The notes beneath the pieces were generated by a model. It saw nothing but the letters and a program-made list of their open reading frames with translations. It did not search any database and had not been told where the DNA came from. The position numbers were made by a program, and so were the translations under genes. DNA of 40,556 nt from an uncultured Clostridia bacterium (GTDB lineage: Bacteria > Bacillota > Clostridia > Christensenellales > Aristaeellaceae): the NCBI GenBank assembly GCA_946407745.1, contig CAMJPQ010000029.1:1-40556 (forward strand), in the 5' to 3' direction. Shown one piece after another: positions 6,945 to 15,000 of this stretch. Within the stretch, counting starts at the first letter, position 1, and each line of letters starts with the position of its first letter.

Positions 6945-7062
6945 TGTCTCCACGCTCCTCGTCTTTGCGTTCCAGCTCGCGCACCAGTCTCACCAGATAG
7001 TCCCGCAGCGCTTCAAGCTGCTGCTGTTCCGTCCCTCTCAAAATAGGAGGTAATTCATACAT
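6922..7062 (-). CDS. Small 46-aa phage protein between nozzle and tail fibre
   Basis: Starts MYELPPILRGTEQQQLEALR and ends GNSSNR. Below usual ORF length cut-offs but well supported: its ATG overlaps the stop of the preceding gene in ATGTATGA (7055-7062), GGAGG lies 9 nt upstream, and its stop lies inside the start of the tail gene. The first ten residues look like an extended anchor; residues 11-38 form an amphipathic charged helix (QLEALRDYLVRLVRELERKD) likely to coil. It could be a tail assembly factor or small virion linker. No family recognised. Confidence 0.75.
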   Translation of the reverse strand: MYELPPILRGTEQQQLEALRDYLVRLVRELERKDEERGDNGNSSNR

Positions 7063-8938
7063 CGCTGCCCACCTCCAGCACGCGCTCGATGGAAAAGATT
7101 TTAAAGTCTCCCGAACCCTCGAGCTTCATCCTCAGATGATCGCAGCGCCGTGGGCGGATCGGCACCGTGACCGTACCGATCCCGTTGGCAGGGCGATGAA
7201 TAACGCCGCTCATTACCCACTCGCCGCTCGAATCGTACTCAAGCCATACATGGATTGAGGTCCCCGCCTCCATCCAGAGGCGGATATTGTATCGGCTCAC
7301 GTACTTATGGTCCGGAGACTCGTAGTACATGATTCCGGTCTCCACGCTCCACGGGATCAAATACAAAGGGCCGCTCCCCCGGATTCCCTCAGAGTAGTAA
7401 TCCTCCCCCGTCGTATTCCCGGTCATAGCGGCCAGCATACGACTATACTGCGGTATTCCGATCAGGTATCCCCAAATCTCGTCCCGGACGGTCGCAAAAA
7501 ATGCGAACGGCTCGGTCTTCTCCTCTGTTGTCCAATCGTCGTCCTTGATCCACAGATTTCGGGCGGTGTCGTAGTAAAACAGCACAAGCCTCTTGTCGTT
7601 CGCCGCGTCCCGCATGCAGAGATAGTATTTCGTCCCGTAGCCACCGGCGACTCCGTCTTTCCAGCGCTCGCCTCCGAAGACCGAGCCGCTCACCGACACC
7701 GGAAAGCCGCCCTGCCAGGCCATCACGTCGCCCATGCTCTTGTAGTAGAGCGTCTCGCCAACGACGCAGAGGCTCCGTGCGCTGCCCTTCTCGACACCGC
7801 GGCAGGGCGTCTCGTCAATCCTGTGCGCCCCCTGCGGCGATACCGTGACCTGATAGATCCGATCCTCCTTGAAAAAGACCGGCTTCCCGAGATAACTGAT
7901 TGCGCCGGTCCACTCGCCCGGAGCGCCGACGGACGCGGCCCAGGAGTCCGTGCTGAGGCCCTGATACACGCGCCAGTTTTTGAAGTCTCCGAGCTTGGAG
8001 CAGTAAATCTCGTTGATCATCTCCCCGGTCTGCTCATCCCGCGTATACGCGCAGCCCCACAGCCGGTTCTGACACTCGATCACGAAATCCATATCCGGCA
8101 TTGTCCGGCTGATATCTACACCGTCATAGGTATGCTCAATCGGCGCGTCCAGACCGATCAGCACCAGATGATCCTGTACACTCTGTGAGGGATCGCCGCC
8201 GATCTTGTAGATGTACTTGGAGCCGTTCAGATCGGCATAATACAGCCCGTGAATTTCGACCGTGTCGCCCTCAGAAAACCGCTGCGAGAGCACGCCAGAC
8301 GTCTCAAACACGACCAGCATATATACCGACTCGACTTTCACCCAGGTCGTTGTTACCGCGTCGTACTGATACAACTCGGTTACTTTTGAAGTTACCTTGA
8401 GCCAGTATTGCCCACCCGTCGGCTCCTCCGGCTCCGTACTGCCTGTGTAAGTGATGGTGTACGGGTCACCGTCAATGTTGCATGGCTCATAGTGGACGAT
8501 CTGGTTCACGCCCGCGCCGCCGCTGCCGCTGGACAGATGATAGGCCGCGTCGATGCTCCCCGCATCGCCAGGATTGGAGAGATTATAGTACCTTCTGTCC
8601 TGTACGCTGATCACATAGTGGCCGAATCGCACCAGGTCCCGATAACTCCGACTTTGGCCCAGGCCCATGCCTGTCGGTTCTCCGTCCACATACAGTTGGT
8701 CGTTATCCACCCAAATGAGCTGATCCCCGCCGAGCAGTGCGGAGAGATCGTCTGGATTCGTAGTAGTATTGCGGAACATTCTCGGCTTCCGCCGTGCGAG
8801 CATCGGGAAGAAGTCCGCCGTGATCTTATTCATGTCGTACATCTCGCCGTCGGCGATCTTAAGATTGTGATTATAGCCGCGAAACACGTCCGTCGTGACT
8901 CTGGACGTGTTTCCGGGCTGCAGCAGCGGCAGCTTCAT
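7055..8938 (-). CDS. Tail nozzle / hub protein (P22 gp10- or T7 gp12-like role)
   Basis: A 627-aa protein starting MKLPLLQPGNTSRV. It is rich in Trp, Tyr and short beta strands with repeated blade-like units (QLIWVDNDQLYVDG, YVISVQDRRYYNL, TGAISYLGKPVFFKEDRIYQV), as in beta-propeller nozzle proteins that close the podovirus tail tube. DMNKITADFFPML near the N-terminus resembles a pattern seen in homologous-position proteins of other gut phages. The ORF extends to a GTG at 9001 that would add 21 residues and overlap the adaptor gene, but GGTGG 8 nt before the ATG at 8938 favours the shorter form. It lies between the adaptor and the tail fibre, as expected. Function is inferred from position and composition. 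Confidence 0.72.
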   Translation of the reverse strand: MKLPLLQPGNTSRVTTDVFRGYNHNLKIADGEMYDMNKITADFFPMLARRKPRMFRNTTTNPDDLSALLGGDQLIWVDNDQLYVDGEPTGMGLGQSRSYRDLVRFGHYVISVQDRRYYNLSNPGDAGSIDAAYHLSSGSGGAGVNQIVHYEPCNIDGDPYTITYTGSTEPEEPTGGQYWLKVTSKVTELYQYDAVTTTWVKVESVYMLVVFETSGVLSQRFSEGDTVEIHGLYYADLNGSKYIYKIGGDPSQSVQDHLVLIGLDAPIEHTYDGVDISRTMPDMDFVIECQNRLWGCAYTRDEQTGEMINEIYCSKLGDFKNWRVYQGLSTDSWAASVGAPGEWTGAISYLGKPVFFKEDRIYQVTVSPQGAHRIDETPCRGVEKGSARSLCVVGETLYYKSMGDVMAWQGGFPVSVSGSVFGGERWKDGVAGGYGTKYYLCMRDAANDKRLVLFYYDTARNLWIKDDDWTTEEKTEPFAFFATVRDEIWGYLIGIPQYSRMLAAMTGNTTGEDYYSEGIRGSGPLYLIPWSVETGIMYYESPDHKYVSRYNIRLWMEAGTSIHVWLEYDSSGEWVMSGVIHRPANGIGTVTVPIRPRRCDHLRMKLEGSGDFKIFSIERVLEVGSDV

Positions 8939-8988
8939 AATGGTTTCCACCAGCCTTTTCAGGAGATTCAGGAGATTTCGGATCAGTC

Positions 8989-9360
8989 TCAAAACCGCCA
9001 CCCGCTCTGTTGCGTCGCCTTATGCGTTCGGTTGTACCAGTTGACATAGTTCGTGTACGCCTCATTAAATAGTGTCGCGTAGAGGTTGTACTTCGAGATC
9101 TCCGCGTTCCGCTCGGCAATCCTTGAGAGGAGGTAATTCTCGTACACGTCCGATGCGTAGGGGCCGTCCAGGAGCAGGTCATTCTCTGTATCGGTGTAGC
9201 CCTCAAACATACGCATGACGCCCCATCTGGGCTCGTGCGTCAGGAACACCTCGTGCACGATCCTCCCATCCAGATCGCTGAGCCAGCGGGTTTTCTGCTC
9301 GTCGCTGTACTGGTTCGGGGACAGATAGTCCACCCTGTCGATGATTTCCTGTATCGTCAT
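8989..9360 (-). CDS. Head-tail adaptor (gp4/gp11-like), 123 aa
   Basis: Begins MTIQEIIDRVDYLSPNQYSD, with a helical pattern and a conserved-looking core (TRWLSDLDGRIVHEVFLTH...LLLDGPYASDVYENYLLSRI). This matches adaptor proteins that bind beneath the portal in short-tailed phages: an N-terminal helix, a D-G turn, then a GPYxDVYxxYL element. It lies two genes after the capsid protein and immediately before the nozzle, the usual adaptor position. The ribosome binding site is GGGAGGAGG, 7 nt before the ATG. The call combines pattern and synteny. Confidence 0.78.
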   Translation of the reverse strand: MTIQEIIDRVDYLSPNQYSDEQKTRWLSDLDGRIVHEVFLTHEPRWGVMRMFEGYTDTENDLLLDGPYASDVYENYLLSRIAERNAEISKYNLYATLFNEAYTNYVNWYNRTHKATQQSGWRF

Positions 9361-9385
9361 GTTTTACCTCCTCCCCGAGAGAGAC

Positions 9386-9634
9386 TTACAGATTGCTCTG
9401 TGCCAGCAGGCGCTCTTTTTCCTCATACATGCGGTTCTCTGCCTCCTGTGAACGCTCAAGCTCTTTGGCGATGTAGTCCGGGACCTCGACGGGCTTTCCC
9501 TTCGGGATCAAGTAGCTCTTGCCGTTTACGCAGATGTACAGGCTTTTCTCCTCACCCTCTCGGGCGCGGGGGATCGTGACCGTCACTTTTCCGTTGGTCT
9601 CGATCGTAGCTTTCGGTTTCGCTTTCGTGGCCAT
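9386..9634 (-). CDS. Small head protein, 82 aa
   Basis: Begins MATKAKPKATIETNG. A lysine-rich N-terminus is followed by a short beta region (KVTVTIPRAREGEEKSLYICVNGKSYLIPKGK) and a C-terminal charged helix (EVPDYIAKELERSQEAENRM). Proteins of this design, with a VNGxxYxIPRG-like core, are common directly after the capsid gene in Firmicutes phages, but their exact role (decoration, head completion) is not established. The ribosome binding site is AGAAAGGAAG. The gene is separated from the capsid gene by a 12-bp hairpin, which may make its dosage differ from that of the capsid protein. Confidence 0.72.
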   Translation of the reverse strand: MATKAKPKATIETNGKVTVTIPRAREGEEKSLYICVNGKSYLIPKGKPVEVPDYIAKELERSQEAENRMYEEKERLLAQSNL

Positions 9635-9656
9635 GCTTTACTTCCTTTCTTTATTA

Positions 9657-9685
9657 CAGAGGCAGGAGGAGCACTCCTGCCTCTG
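9657..9685 (-). promoter_or_regulatory. Perfect 12-bp hairpin after the capsid gene
   Basis: CAGAGGCAGGAG pairs with CTCCTGCCTCTG around a 5-nt loop, 14 nt after the capsid stop. On the minus strand no U-run follows (TAATAAAG instead), so it is more likely an mRNA 3'-stabilising or processing structure, or a leaky terminator, than a full stop. It would raise capsid mRNA above downstream genes. Confidence 0.65.
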
Positions 9686-9699
9686 CTTCAGGTGGTTGA

Positions 9700-11028
9700 T
9701 CAGAGATTGGTGTCGTCTACGTCGGAGAACGAAGACGCGCTCATGACGCGCAGCATGCGCTCCTGGTACAGAATGGTCGCGCCGTTGGTCTCGAACTTAT
9801 AGCCGATCGTGCTGAACTGGTTCAGCGGGCCGCCGATCTCGTCCTTGTCGTGAATGATCATCTGCAGGGACCGGCCGTCGGGCTCAATGATGCCGAAAGC
9901 TTCCTCGCCGAAGAAGTACGTGGCATAGATCGCCTGATCAGCAGCTCCGCCCTCGCCCGGATAGATCACGGTGTTGTCCGTGATGGTGCCGAAGTTGGTG
10001 CTGGCAAAGGTCAGGCTGTTGGTCGTGTTCGCGGTGATCTTGGCAGAAACGCCGTTGATGTTGATGTAACGGCCGACCAGGGCGCCGTTCGCAACGGTTC
10101 CGCCGTCAAACGCGACACTGGTGATTGCGCCGGAATAGCCGGACTGATTGTTGATCGTCAGGGTACGGGAATCGCTCGCCAGATCCTCGCCCTTGATGAC
10201 CGGGGCGAAAGCGTCCTCGATGAAGCGGACGCCGTGCAGCTCGCCGATCTCGCCGTTGAAGATCTGCTCAGGAGCGGCGTACTTGTGCGGTTCGAGCCAG
10301 CCGTCGCTGTTACGCAGATCGTGCGCGACAGAGGGGTGGATGACGGCGTAGTACCTGTTGTTGATCTTCGGAGCGCGGGCTTTCTTCAGGATAGTGACGG
10401 CCTTGTTGATCATCTCCGGAGTGAGCGGGCAGCCGTAGGTAGCGCCGTAGTTCAGTGCGCCCCAATCGCTGACGGAGGCGTGGTAAGCGCCGGTGGCCAG
10501 CGTAATTTCGTCGCAGTACATGACGTTGGACCCGACGTACAGCGCGTTGCGGATCAGCGCTTCCTGCGTCTCGGCGGCGCTGCGGCCCATCTCCTTGGAG
10601 GCACCGGCGATGACATCATCATACGACTGCATTTCCAGCTTGTCTGAAATGGTTGTGTAGATGCCGTACTGGTCGATGCTGCCGGTGAGACTGCTCATGC
10701 CGAAGGGCTTACCGGCCGGGATGACCGCTTCCACAAGCTGATCGGCGCGGGGGAAGGTGTTCCACTTGCGCCACTCGACCGTACCCTTGCGGCCCTTGGG
10801 AAGCGGCTGCTTCCTGCCGAACTGCGCGTAGAAGAGCTCCACGCTGGTGTTCTCAAGAAGCTCGGTGTCGTAGTATGACTTCAGTTCGTCGGCCATGTAG
10901 GTCGCGTCGCCGTTGTTCTGGCTGCGCGGCGTCTCGACGCCGGTATAGGCGTTGGTCATATTCGCAGTTGCGTTTACAACGTCACCGGCATTGGCAAAGA
11001 ACTGAAGATCAAGAATAAGTTCTTCCAT
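9700..11028 (-). CDS. Major capsid protein, N4-gp56 family-like
   Basis: A 442-aa HK97-fold capsid protein. It begins MEELILDLQFFANAGD, then NATANM...AYTGVETPRSQNN. The body shows patterns of the N4-gp56 family: LPKGRKGTVEWRKWNTF (E-loop-like), MQSYDDVIAGASKEMGRSAAETQE, and YAVIHPSVAHDLRN with GELHGVRFIEDAFAP. Residues about 285-365 (glycine/serine/threonine-rich, TLTINNQSGYSGAITSV...) look like an inserted beta domain that may decorate the capsid surface. It directly follows the scaffold gene, 18 nt apart, and both probably come from the promoter at 12029-12058. The LQFFA motif near the N-terminus is shared with the scaffold. Confidence 0.9.
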   Translation of the reverse strand: MEELILDLQFFANAGDVVNATANMTNAYTGVETPRSQNNGDATYMADELKSYYDTELLENTSVELFYAQFGRKQPLPKGRKGTVEWRKWNTFPRADQLVEAVIPAGKPFGMSSLTGSIDQYGIYTTISDKLEMQSYDDVIAGASKEMGRSAAETQEALIRNALYVGSNVMYCDEITLATGAYHASVSDWGALNYGATYGCPLTPEMINKAVTILKKARAPKINNRYYAVIHPSVAHDLRNSDGWLEPHKYAAPEQIFNGEIGELHGVRFIEDAFAPVIKGEDLASDSRTLTINNQSGYSGAITSVAFDGGTVANGALVGRYININGVSAKITANTTNSLTFASTNFGTITDNTVIYPGEGGAADQAIYATYFFGEEAFGIIEPDGRSLQMIIHDKDEIGGPLNQFSTIGYKFETNGATILYQERMLRVMSASSFSDVDDTNL

Positions 11029-11046
11029 TCTTATACTCCTTTCGTA

Positions 11047-11967
11047 TTATCCAGGCGGAGGGTACTTAGCCATGATGTAAGCCCTCCTCTGCTCTTTTGT
11101 CATCTGTTTAAGGTTCGGCGTCGCACTCGCCACGGCCGTTCCGGACGATCCGTTTTCACGCGGATGCCGGCCGGACCGGATCGTGGAAGCCACGTCCGCC
11201 TTTGCACGCCGGGCGATTGCCTCGGCCTGCTGCTGCATGATCTCGTCATGATGGATGCTGTAGAAAGCGTCCTCAACGGACATGCCACTCTCCGGGGAGG
11301 TTCGCTTCAGAAACTCAGGATTCTGCAATTCGCGGTTCAGGTCGAAATCCGGAAAAATCTCCTTGAGCTTGTTTCCCTGCTGCTGCATGCCGTAGAAATG
11401 CTGCTGCAGCATCGTCTCGCGGTCGCGCTTGCGCTGCTGCTCCGCCTCGAACTCCTCACGCCAGCCCTGTTTGGCCGCGTTCAGGGTCTCTCCCTTTTCG
11501 AGGGCGCGGTCTTCGTAATACTGGTCATCGTCCATGACGGCCTTGATAACGGCGTCCATGTCGATCTGTCCGTCTTTCGGTTCGATTCCGTATCGCTCGG
11601 AAAGCAGTTTGAGCATGGGATTCAGTTTTCCCTTCTGCTCCTCGGCTGCACGCTTTTCCTCCGCTGCGGTTCTGCCCCGCTCTGCCATCATCTCCTGAAG
11701 TCTCTGCTTGTTTTCGGGGATCTCCATGAAACTGTCCCAATCTGTGGGCGCTGTCTCGGCTTTCCCCTCTCTGGGCTCAGGCTGTACCGGCGGCTGCCGC
11801 TTCGCCTTATTCTGCCGATATTTCTCGGCTCTGTCGTGGGGGACACCCAGATCCTCCAGACTCCGGCCGGCGTCGCCGGATTCTACGCCCGTTGCGGCTC
11901 CGTCTCCGCCGTCGCCTCCGGAAGCGCCGTCTGCGAAGAACTGAAGCCAGTCAAATTTTGAAGACAT
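11047..11967 (-). CDS. Capsid assembly scaffolding protein
   Basis: A 306-aa highly charged, helix-rich protein, as expected for a scaffold that templates the procapsid and then leaves or is degraded. It starts MSSKFDWLQFFADG, then a Gly/Asp-rich flexible segment (14-40), then long coiled-coil-like helices rich in Glu, Gln, Lys and Arg (80-270) and a basic C-terminus (TPNLKQMTKEQRRAYIMAKY) of the kind that binds capsid subunits. It is placed directly before the capsid gene. Ribosome binding site AAAGGAG. The N-terminal LQFFA matches the capsid protein. Confidence 0.85.
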   Translation of the reverse strand: MSSKFDWLQFFADGASGGDGGDGAATGVESGDAGRSLEDLGVPHDRAEKYRQNKAKRQPPVQPEPREGKAETAPTDWDSFMEIPENKQRLQEMMAERGRTAAEEKRAAEEQKGKLNPMLKLLSERYGIEPKDGQIDMDAVIKAVMDDDQYYEDRALEKGETLNAAKQGWREEFEAEQQRKRDRETMLQQHFYGMQQQGNKLKEIFPDFDLNRELQNPEFLKRTSPESGMSVEDAFYSIHHDEIMQQQAEAIARRAKADVASTIRSGRHPRENGSSGTAVASATPNLKQMTKEQRRAYIMAKYPPPG

Positions 11968-12028
11968 ATGTACTCCTTTCTACGTCTTTTTCGGGGGACG
12001 GGCCCTTGGAATTTATGCCTCTGATTGC

Positions 12029-12058
12029 ATTATAAAAAAGGTAGGTTACTAATGTAAC
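12029..12058 (-). promoter_or_regulatory. Promoter for the scaffold-capsid genes
   Basis: A perfect -10 TATAAT (minus strand 12034-12029), with GTTACA (12058-12053) as a moderate -35 at 18-nt spacing; TTACAT at 17 nt is the alternative. The -35 and spacer are the terminator hairpin itself, so termination of the polyprotein transcript and initiation of the capsid transcript share the same DNA. No extended -10 TG is seen. Confidence 0.6.
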
Positions 12059-12063
12059 CTACC
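12034..12063 (-). terminator. Rho-independent terminator after the giant polyvalent gene
   Basis: Minus strand: GGTAGGTTAC pairs perfectly with GTAACCTACC around ATTA, followed at once by TTTTTT. It lies 18 nt after the stop codon of the 5156-aa gene. It would separate expression of the low-copy polyprotein from the high-copy scaffold and capsid genes. Confidence 0.85.
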
Positions 12064-12081
12064 CATAGCGCAGTTTTCGGT

Positions 12082-15000
12082 TTATGTGTTCTTTCTTTGC
12101 CAGTCTGCGAAGCTCGTCTTCCAGCCCATCGTGTTCCAGATTCCTTGGGCTGCGGTGTCAGACAGGGTGCCGCTCCGGATGCCGGCCAGCAGGTACGTTC
12201 CGAGCTCTCCCTGGTTCGGGCTGTTGCCCTTGCCGTCCGTGTTGGCCGCCGTCATAATCGTCTCGTAGCGTTCCTCCGTCAGTCCGGTCGCGGCGATCCT
12301 TCTGCTGTGCTCTGCCGCTGCTGCGGCTTTCTTCGCGCTTTCATCTCGCCACGTCGCAAAGCTCGACTTCCAGCCGCGTGAATCCCATATCGCCTGTGCC
12401 TGCGCCTGCGTGATCTCGCCGGCGTTTATCAGGTCGATCAGGTACTGGCCGAGCTCGTCCTGACTCGTGCTTCCGAGGCCGTCTCCGGCCGCGTCCGCGT
12501 CTGTCAGGATCCGCTCGTAGGTCTTCAGGGAGATTCCTGCCGGCCGCACGTGCTCCAGATACTTCCGGTCCGTCGACCGCTGATACGATACGAGTCTCTT
12601 GTCCGGCGCGTACCAGCCTGCCGTGTTGTTCCACAGGTCCACGACTTCGCGCATCAGCGTGGCGATCGGCAGGCCGACCATGCCGGAGGTCCCGCGCAGG
12701 AGATTGTACGCAGCGCCGTATGCGGTGTAGTTCGTCTGGTTCCCGTTGATCAGGTCCCAGGAGATTTCAAAGCCTTTCTGCAGGTACTTCGCGTACTGTG
12801 CCCATCCGTTCGACAGGCCGTTTCCGTACAGGTCCAGGCCGAGCTGATCGAACAGTCCGGTATAATCCAGCAGGCCCTTCAGCCCGTCGTAGATTTCCGA
12901 CACGAGTGGGATCTTTCCGAAGGGAAGCTCTTCTTCGATCGCGTTTGATTTGAAAGCGTTCAGGTACTTCATGAGGAAGTTCTTGAACGGATTCTCCACG
13001 TCGTACTCGTCGTCGTCGCGCCAGCCGTCGATAACCGCCTGCATTGCCGCAAGCAGGATCTGCCCGATCGAATACACGGCAACGGTCTTTGCGATATTCT
13101 TTCCGTTCCGCCGCCATGCCTGGCCACGGCTCATGCCGCGCTGCAGATCGTCTGTGTACTTGTAGTAGGCGTCCGTCAGCATCGACACCGTTGTCATTGG
13201 CTCCGACATGAAGCTGCCCAGCATGCGCGGGAAGAATCCCTTCGCCCGCAGGAACTCACTCTTTGTCAGAACGCTGTCCACAACCTGGGTCTTGTAAATG
13301 ACCTCTTCAAAGAGATCCGTAACGGCTTTCATGTACTCGGCGTCGCTCTCATACTGGCTCCTGTCCACGCTCTGCTTCGCCGCGTACCACATGGCCGCCC
13401 AGGTAAAACGGTCAGCGAGCTCCGCGCCCTTTGTGCCGAACTCCACAAACTTCTCGTCCCAGCTCTGATTCTGCTTGATCAGCTCCGTCAGGCCGCGTGA
13501 GATATTCGTGTCGTAGAAGCCCAGCGCTTTCCAGGCCGCAATGCCGCTGTGTTCTTCCATCTCGGCCGCGAGCTTCCGCAGGTGCGTTGCGCTCATGCCG
13601 AGACCTTCCGCGAGCTTCGCCGGGGAAAGGATCATGGCCGCTCTCGTGACAGCCATCGGCTGCTGGATCACGACCCGCGTATTGTACGCAATCTGTGCCC
13701 GGTTGAACTTGTGCAGCCCTTTCAGGCCCATGCTGTCGTAAGGATCGCCCTGCGCGGACGTGCCGTTGTAGGACTTCAGCAGGTTGATAACGAACTGCTC
13801 GGCGTAGCCCTTGCTGCCGCTGCCGGCCCGCTCGTCCTCTTTCGCGCCGAATGCGGAGGCCAGCTTTGTTCGGACGCTGGTATCGTCGTTCTGATAGTTG
13901 AACCATTTCAGCGCGTCCAGGACAGGCAGTGCGAAGCTCCGGTACTGTGCCATGCTCGCCGTATGATTGGCGAAGACGTCGAACACGTTGTACAGGATAA
14001 TCCTGTTCTTCGCGTTCTCTCTCAGCTCCTTCGTGAAGCTGCTGTTCAGCAGCGCGTACAGGCCGGCGTTGTCCGGGCTCTCGTCCGCTGTCTCCGACAG
14101 ATACCGTCCGTCGCTGTTGATCGGGAAGTAATTCTCCTCGGTGAACTGCTCCACGCCGAAACGGATCATGCTCACGTAGTTGCCCCAGCCGGACGTTACG
14201 GTGCTCATGAAATGCTGAAGCGCGTCCGCCACCTGCTTCTGACGGTCCGTAAGAGATCCGGTAATGTTCTCAACGTCCGCCTGCGTGACAAGGTGCCCTT
14301 CGTCGAGCTGGACTTTCCGGCCCTCTTTGTAGTTGGCTACGCGGATGCCGTCGCCGTAGATGTGCGTCTGTGCCTGTTTGCGCTTGGTCAGGCAGTACAG
14401 GCTCATGATGTGCGTGATCGGCAGCGTCACCGTCTCTCCGTTCTCCAGCTCAAAGCTCCTGCTCTCGTCTCCCCACGCTTTCACTTCCCTGCCGCTGTAC
14501 GTTTCCTTGGCAAAGTCAATGATCGTGTTGGCCAGGAAAGCCTGCTGTGCCTGCCCTTCGCGGAACTCATGCTCAATGCTCTGGCCGCCCTTGCCGAAGT
14601 GTTCAAACACGTAGCTCGGCCGCATATAGTCGAAGCGCATGAACTTGTACGCCCTGCTGCCCTTTTTCGACTTCTGCAGCTCGCTCAGGTGCTCGATCGT
14701 CTCTTCGCCGGCTTCGTAAGCGTGCCTGAACATTGCGTTGTTGTGGAACTGGTTCATGTTGGAGATGTACTGTCTCAGTGTTCTCAGGGTATTGGAAAGC
14801 TCCCTGAGCTCGCCGCCGGTCATCTGATTCACCACGAATGTTCCCGTGTGCTGGTCAATGTGGTCCTGCACTTTGCGGATCAGGCCGTCGAAGATTTCCA
14901 TGAAGTCTTCCGGCAGGTCCGCGTAACCGGAATACAGGCCCTTGGAATCGACGTTCTTCTTGATTGCGTCGCGGAGGCGCTGCATGGATTTGAGATATCT

